In this document: positions 5,213 through 7,621 of the stretch, piece after piece | How positions within the stretch are numbered: the stretch's first letter is position 1 | How the letters are laid out: each line of letters opens with the position of its first letter | Assembly: GCA_030590525.1 (NCBI GenBank) | Contig: JAUUYI010000092.1 | Span: 1 to 7,621 of the forward strand | Length of the DNA: 7,621 nucleotides | From: Sedimenticola sp. | GTDB lineage: Bacteria > Pseudomonadota > Gammaproteobacteria > Chromatiales > Chromatiaceae | Reading direction: 5' to 3' | Made by a program: the position numbers and the translations under genes | Notes under the pieces: model-generated | The model's database searches: none | What the model was told of the DNA's origin: nothing | What the model saw: the letters and a program-made list of their open reading frames with translations, nothing else

Positions 5213-7024
5213 TTAAACAGCCTGGTGGAGCCAGGCTTTTCGAGCCTCCTTTATTCCCGATTCTGAGGTTTCCAGTAGCCAGAGTTCGCAAACATTGGAC
5301 GGTGGCGGCTTGGGAACAACCTTGAAGGTCATCAGCTCATCCCTTCGAAACGCATGAATGGTGACCGTCACCCCGGGTGATTTGCGTGCGATCATCCGTT
5401 CAAGGGCAGCGGGCGGGACTCGAATCCCATCCACGGCAACGATGATATCTCCTGCCGCCAGACCCGACGCCTGAGCGGCGCCGTCATCGAACACCTGGAG
5501 CAACCGCACAGCCTCTCCTTCGCTACCACAGCGGACACCAAGTACCGCGCCCTGGGCAGTCGTCAAACCATCCGTTTTTCTTATCCCGCCCTCATCCGTT
5601 CCACTGGTGGCGGGTCTGAACCCGCAACCCACTCCGACCTCGCCCAGTAACTGTTTTATGGGCAAGGGTTCCACACTGCGCAATACCAGGTCAAAGAACC
5701 CATCCAGATCCAGTCCGGATATGCGGGCCGCAAGGGCCTCGATATCCCCCTCCTGCACACCGGTATCCGTCTTTCCATACGCTTCCCACAACCCGACCAT
5801 GACGTCATCCAGGGAGATCCTCCCGCCGGTTCTGGTGCGAATTGTGATATCCAGCGCCAGTGCCGCCAGCGCCCCCTTGGTGTAATAGCTTACGATAGCA
5901 TTAGGCGCATTTTCATCCTGTTTGTAGAATTTGGTCCAGGCGTCGAAACTGGACGCTTCCAGTGTCTGCTTCAGCTGTCCACTGCCCCGGGTGACGCGAG
6001 TGATCACCTGGGCCAGCAGTTCGAGATAGGATTCCGGCTCGATCAGACCGGCCCGTACCAGGGCCAGATCGTCATAGTAGGACGTGATTCCCTCGAATGC
6101 CCAGAGCAGCCCGGTATGCACCTCATGGGAGAGGTCCGCCTGCTTGAACACGGCTGGACGTATGCGTTTGACATTCCAGAGGTGGAAGTACTCGTGGCTG
6201 CAGAGTCCCAGGAAGCGTCGATAGTCCGCGCCGATTTCATCATCTCCGGCCAGCGGCAGATCATCTCTTTTGCACAGCAGCGACGTGGAACTACGGTGTT
6301 CCAGCCCCCCATACCCGTCGCCAGTTGCCATCACCTGAAACAGATAGCGCCTCATGGGTGGAATTCCCCCGAAAAAACGCACATGGTGTTTACAGATGCG
6401 CCTCAGGTCCCGACACAAACGACCCATGTCGGCCGCGTGCCGCCCGCTGATGGCTATCTCGTGCGGGACACCGGACACCTCGAAAGCCGCGAGGGAAAAG
6501 GTGCCCATCTCCACCGGGTGGTCGATCAGCTCTTCGTACCCTTCGGCCTGATAGCAGCCGAACCCATGGATCTTTGCACCAGCAGGCCGGAGGGTGGTCG
6601 CCAGCCTCCAGTCACCGCAACACCCTCTCCTCGGGGGGCGAATCTCTACCTGACACCGCTCTTTCTCTTTGCCGACGGCCCGGAGAAATACGCTGGCTCC
6701 GTTGAAATAGCCGTGGGTCTGGTCCAGATGGGCCCCGCGCACTGAGAGATCCCAGGCGTAGACCTGATAATGAATGATCAATACACCGTTGCAGGGCGAA
6801 CACTTCCAGGTCTGCTTATCCTGCTTTTCCACCTTCAATGACACACCATTACAGAATGCCGACAGGGTGACGATGTTCCTGGCGAAATCCCGGATCATAT
6901 AGCTCCCCGGGATCCAAGCGGGAAGCGCCAGCAGTTGCCCGGATATTTCGGGCTGCTCGATCTGCATCTCCAGGTCGAAAAGGTGGGCCTCTGGTGACAC
7001 AGGCTCTATGCAATATCTGATCAT
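5213..7024 (-). CDS. M61-family metallopeptidase with PDZ domain
   Basis: A 603-residue zinc aminopeptidase-like protein of the M61 (glycyl aminopeptidase) family. The N-terminal beta domain includes the family signature PAWIPGSYMIRDFARNI (35-51). The gluzincin catalytic domain has GGLEH (239-243), the zinc-binding HEYFH (277-281) within SHEYFHLWNVKRIRP, and the downstream glutamate ligand in WAFEGITSYY (E311). A PDZ domain follows (about 491-560, with ASGLAAGDIIVAVDGIRV). Family members prefer N-terminal Gly or Ala in peptides. No signal peptide is seen, so it is probably cytosolic. The start matches the usual family N-terminus (AHLFDLEM close after it); only a weak AGG lies upstream. Its start codon is 28 nt from the rRNA terminator, leaving little room for a promoter. 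It replaces murB relative to E. coli. Confidence 0.95.
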   Translation of the reverse strand: MIRYCIEPVSPEAHLFDLEMQIEQPEISGQLLALPAWIPGSYMIRDFARNIVTLSAFCNGVSLKVEKQDKQTWKCSPCNGVLIIHYQVYAWDLSVRGAHLDQTHGYFNGASVFLRAVGKEKERCQVEIRPPRRGCCGDWRLATTLRPAGAKIHGFGCYQAEGYEELIDHPVEMGTFSLAAFEVSGVPHEIAISGRHAADMGRLCRDLRRICKHHVRFFGGIPPMRRYLFQVMATGDGYGGLEHRSSTSLLCKRDDLPLAGDDEIGADYRRFLGLCSHEYFHLWNVKRIRPAVFKQADLSHEVHTGLLWAFEGITSYYDDLALVRAGLIEPESYLELLAQVITRVTRGSGQLKQTLEASSFDAWTKFYKQDENAPNAIVSYYTKGALAALALDITIRTRTGGRISLDDVMVGLWEAYGKTDTGVQEGDIEALAARISGLDLDGFFDLVLRSVEPLPIKQLLGEVGVGCGFRPATSGTDEGGIRKTDGLTTAQGAVLGVRCGSEGEAVRLLQVFDDGAAQASGLAAGDIIVAVDGIRVPPAALERMIARKSPGVTVTIHAFRRDELMTFKVVPKPPPSNVCELWLLETSESGIKEARKAWLHQAV

Positions 7025-7052
7025 GCTGAGTTATACCTGTTTTTTCCCGCAC

Positions 7053-7090
7053 AAAAAAAACCCCGTACCTGATAACAGATACGGGGTTTT
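7053..7090 (-). terminator. rho-independent terminator of the rRNA operon
   Basis: On the minus strand AAAACCCCGTATCTG (7090-7076) folds with CAGGTACGGGGTTTT (7071-7057) around a 4-nt loop with one mismatch, and a run of eight T (7060-7053) follows. The stem begins about 10 nt after the 5S rRNA end. This is the end of the rrn transcript and directly precedes the M61 gene. Confidence 0.93.
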
Positions 7091-7098
7091 GCTATCAA

Positions 7099-7217
7099 AG
7101 CCTGGCAATGACCTACTTTCACATGGGGAGACCCCACACTATCATCGGCGATACACCGTTTCACTTCTGAGTTCGAGATGGGATCAGGTGGTACCAGTGC
7201 TCTATGGCCGCCAGGCA
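7099..7217 (-). rRNA. rrf: 5S ribosomal RNA
   Basis: The minus strand starts TGCCTGGCGGCCATAGAGC and ends GTAGGTCATTGCCAGGCTT, the two ends pairing as helix I. Internal conserved segments include ACCTGATCCCATCTCGAACT, AGAAGTGAAACG and GGTCTCCCCATG, matching gammaproteobacterial 5S rRNA over about 119 nt. The exact ends may be off by a base or two. Confidence 0.97.
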
Positions 7218-7321
7218 AACTGGCTTGCTCTTGCAAATTCGGTGAGATCGTAGATCGACTTGTATCCATGGATTGGGTTGTTGCACTCAACCAGCACCCA
7301 AACAAAGCACTTGGGTGTTAT
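7218..7321 (-). other. 23S-5S internal transcribed spacer
   Basis: About 104 nt with no tRNA gene. Two small stem-loops are visible, CACCCAA/TTGGGTG (7295-7317) and GGTTG/CAACC (7276-7292). They probably take part in rRNA processing. Confidence 0.75.

Positions 7322-7621
<300 letters not shown>

Overview
The window looks like chromosomal DNA of a gammaproteobacterium of moderately high GC. The clues are an E. coli-like 5S and 23S rRNA, a tRNA-Thr with an encoded CCA end, a bifunctional BirA, a type III pantothenate kinase, a SPOR-domain envelope protein and a DUF4105/Lnb-type membrane protein. Several short palindromic repeats lie between the genes. I cannot name the genus from this sequence; a marine or sulfur-oxidising lineage is only a guess.

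Layout, right to left, because most genes are on the minus strand. The 3' end of a 23S rRNA gene runs off the right edge (about 7322-7621). A 104-nt spacer without a tRNA, a 5S rRNA (about 7099-7217) and a strong rho-independent terminator (7053-7090) follow. A leftward gene row comes next: an M61 metallopeptidase with a PDZ domain (5213-7024), birA (4160-5143), coaX (3153-3935) and a small membrane-anchored SPOR protein (2200-3156). The last two overlap by 4 nt (ATGA). One plus-strand gene (1045-2070, DUF4105) converges on the row, and a 67-bp near-perfect inverted repeat fills the gap between the converging ends. Left of it are a palindromic repeat, a good sigma-70 promoter pointing left, and tRNA-Thr(UGU) (493-568). 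Positions 1-492 hold no intact gene, only strong hairpins and a broken minus-strand reading frame.

The order rrl-rrf-X-birA-pantothenate kinase-tRNA-Thr(UGU) matches the E. coli rrnB-murB-birA-coaA-thrU neighbourhood. Here murB's place is taken by the M61 peptidase and type I CoaA's place by type III CoaX. The expected continuation (tRNA-Tyr, tRNA-Gly, tRNA-Thr, tufB) is not seen in the 492 nt left of the tRNA.

Functionally, the row mixes cofactor metabolism (biotin attachment, the first step of CoA synthesis) with a peptidase and an envelope protein; this is a syntenic cluster rather than a pathway. I see no defence system, CRISPR array, transposase or obvious new multigene system. The points most worth a second look are the decayed, structured DNA beside the tRNA, the two TGTAGGG-ended palindromic repeats, and the convergent inverted repeat flanked by a direct repeat.
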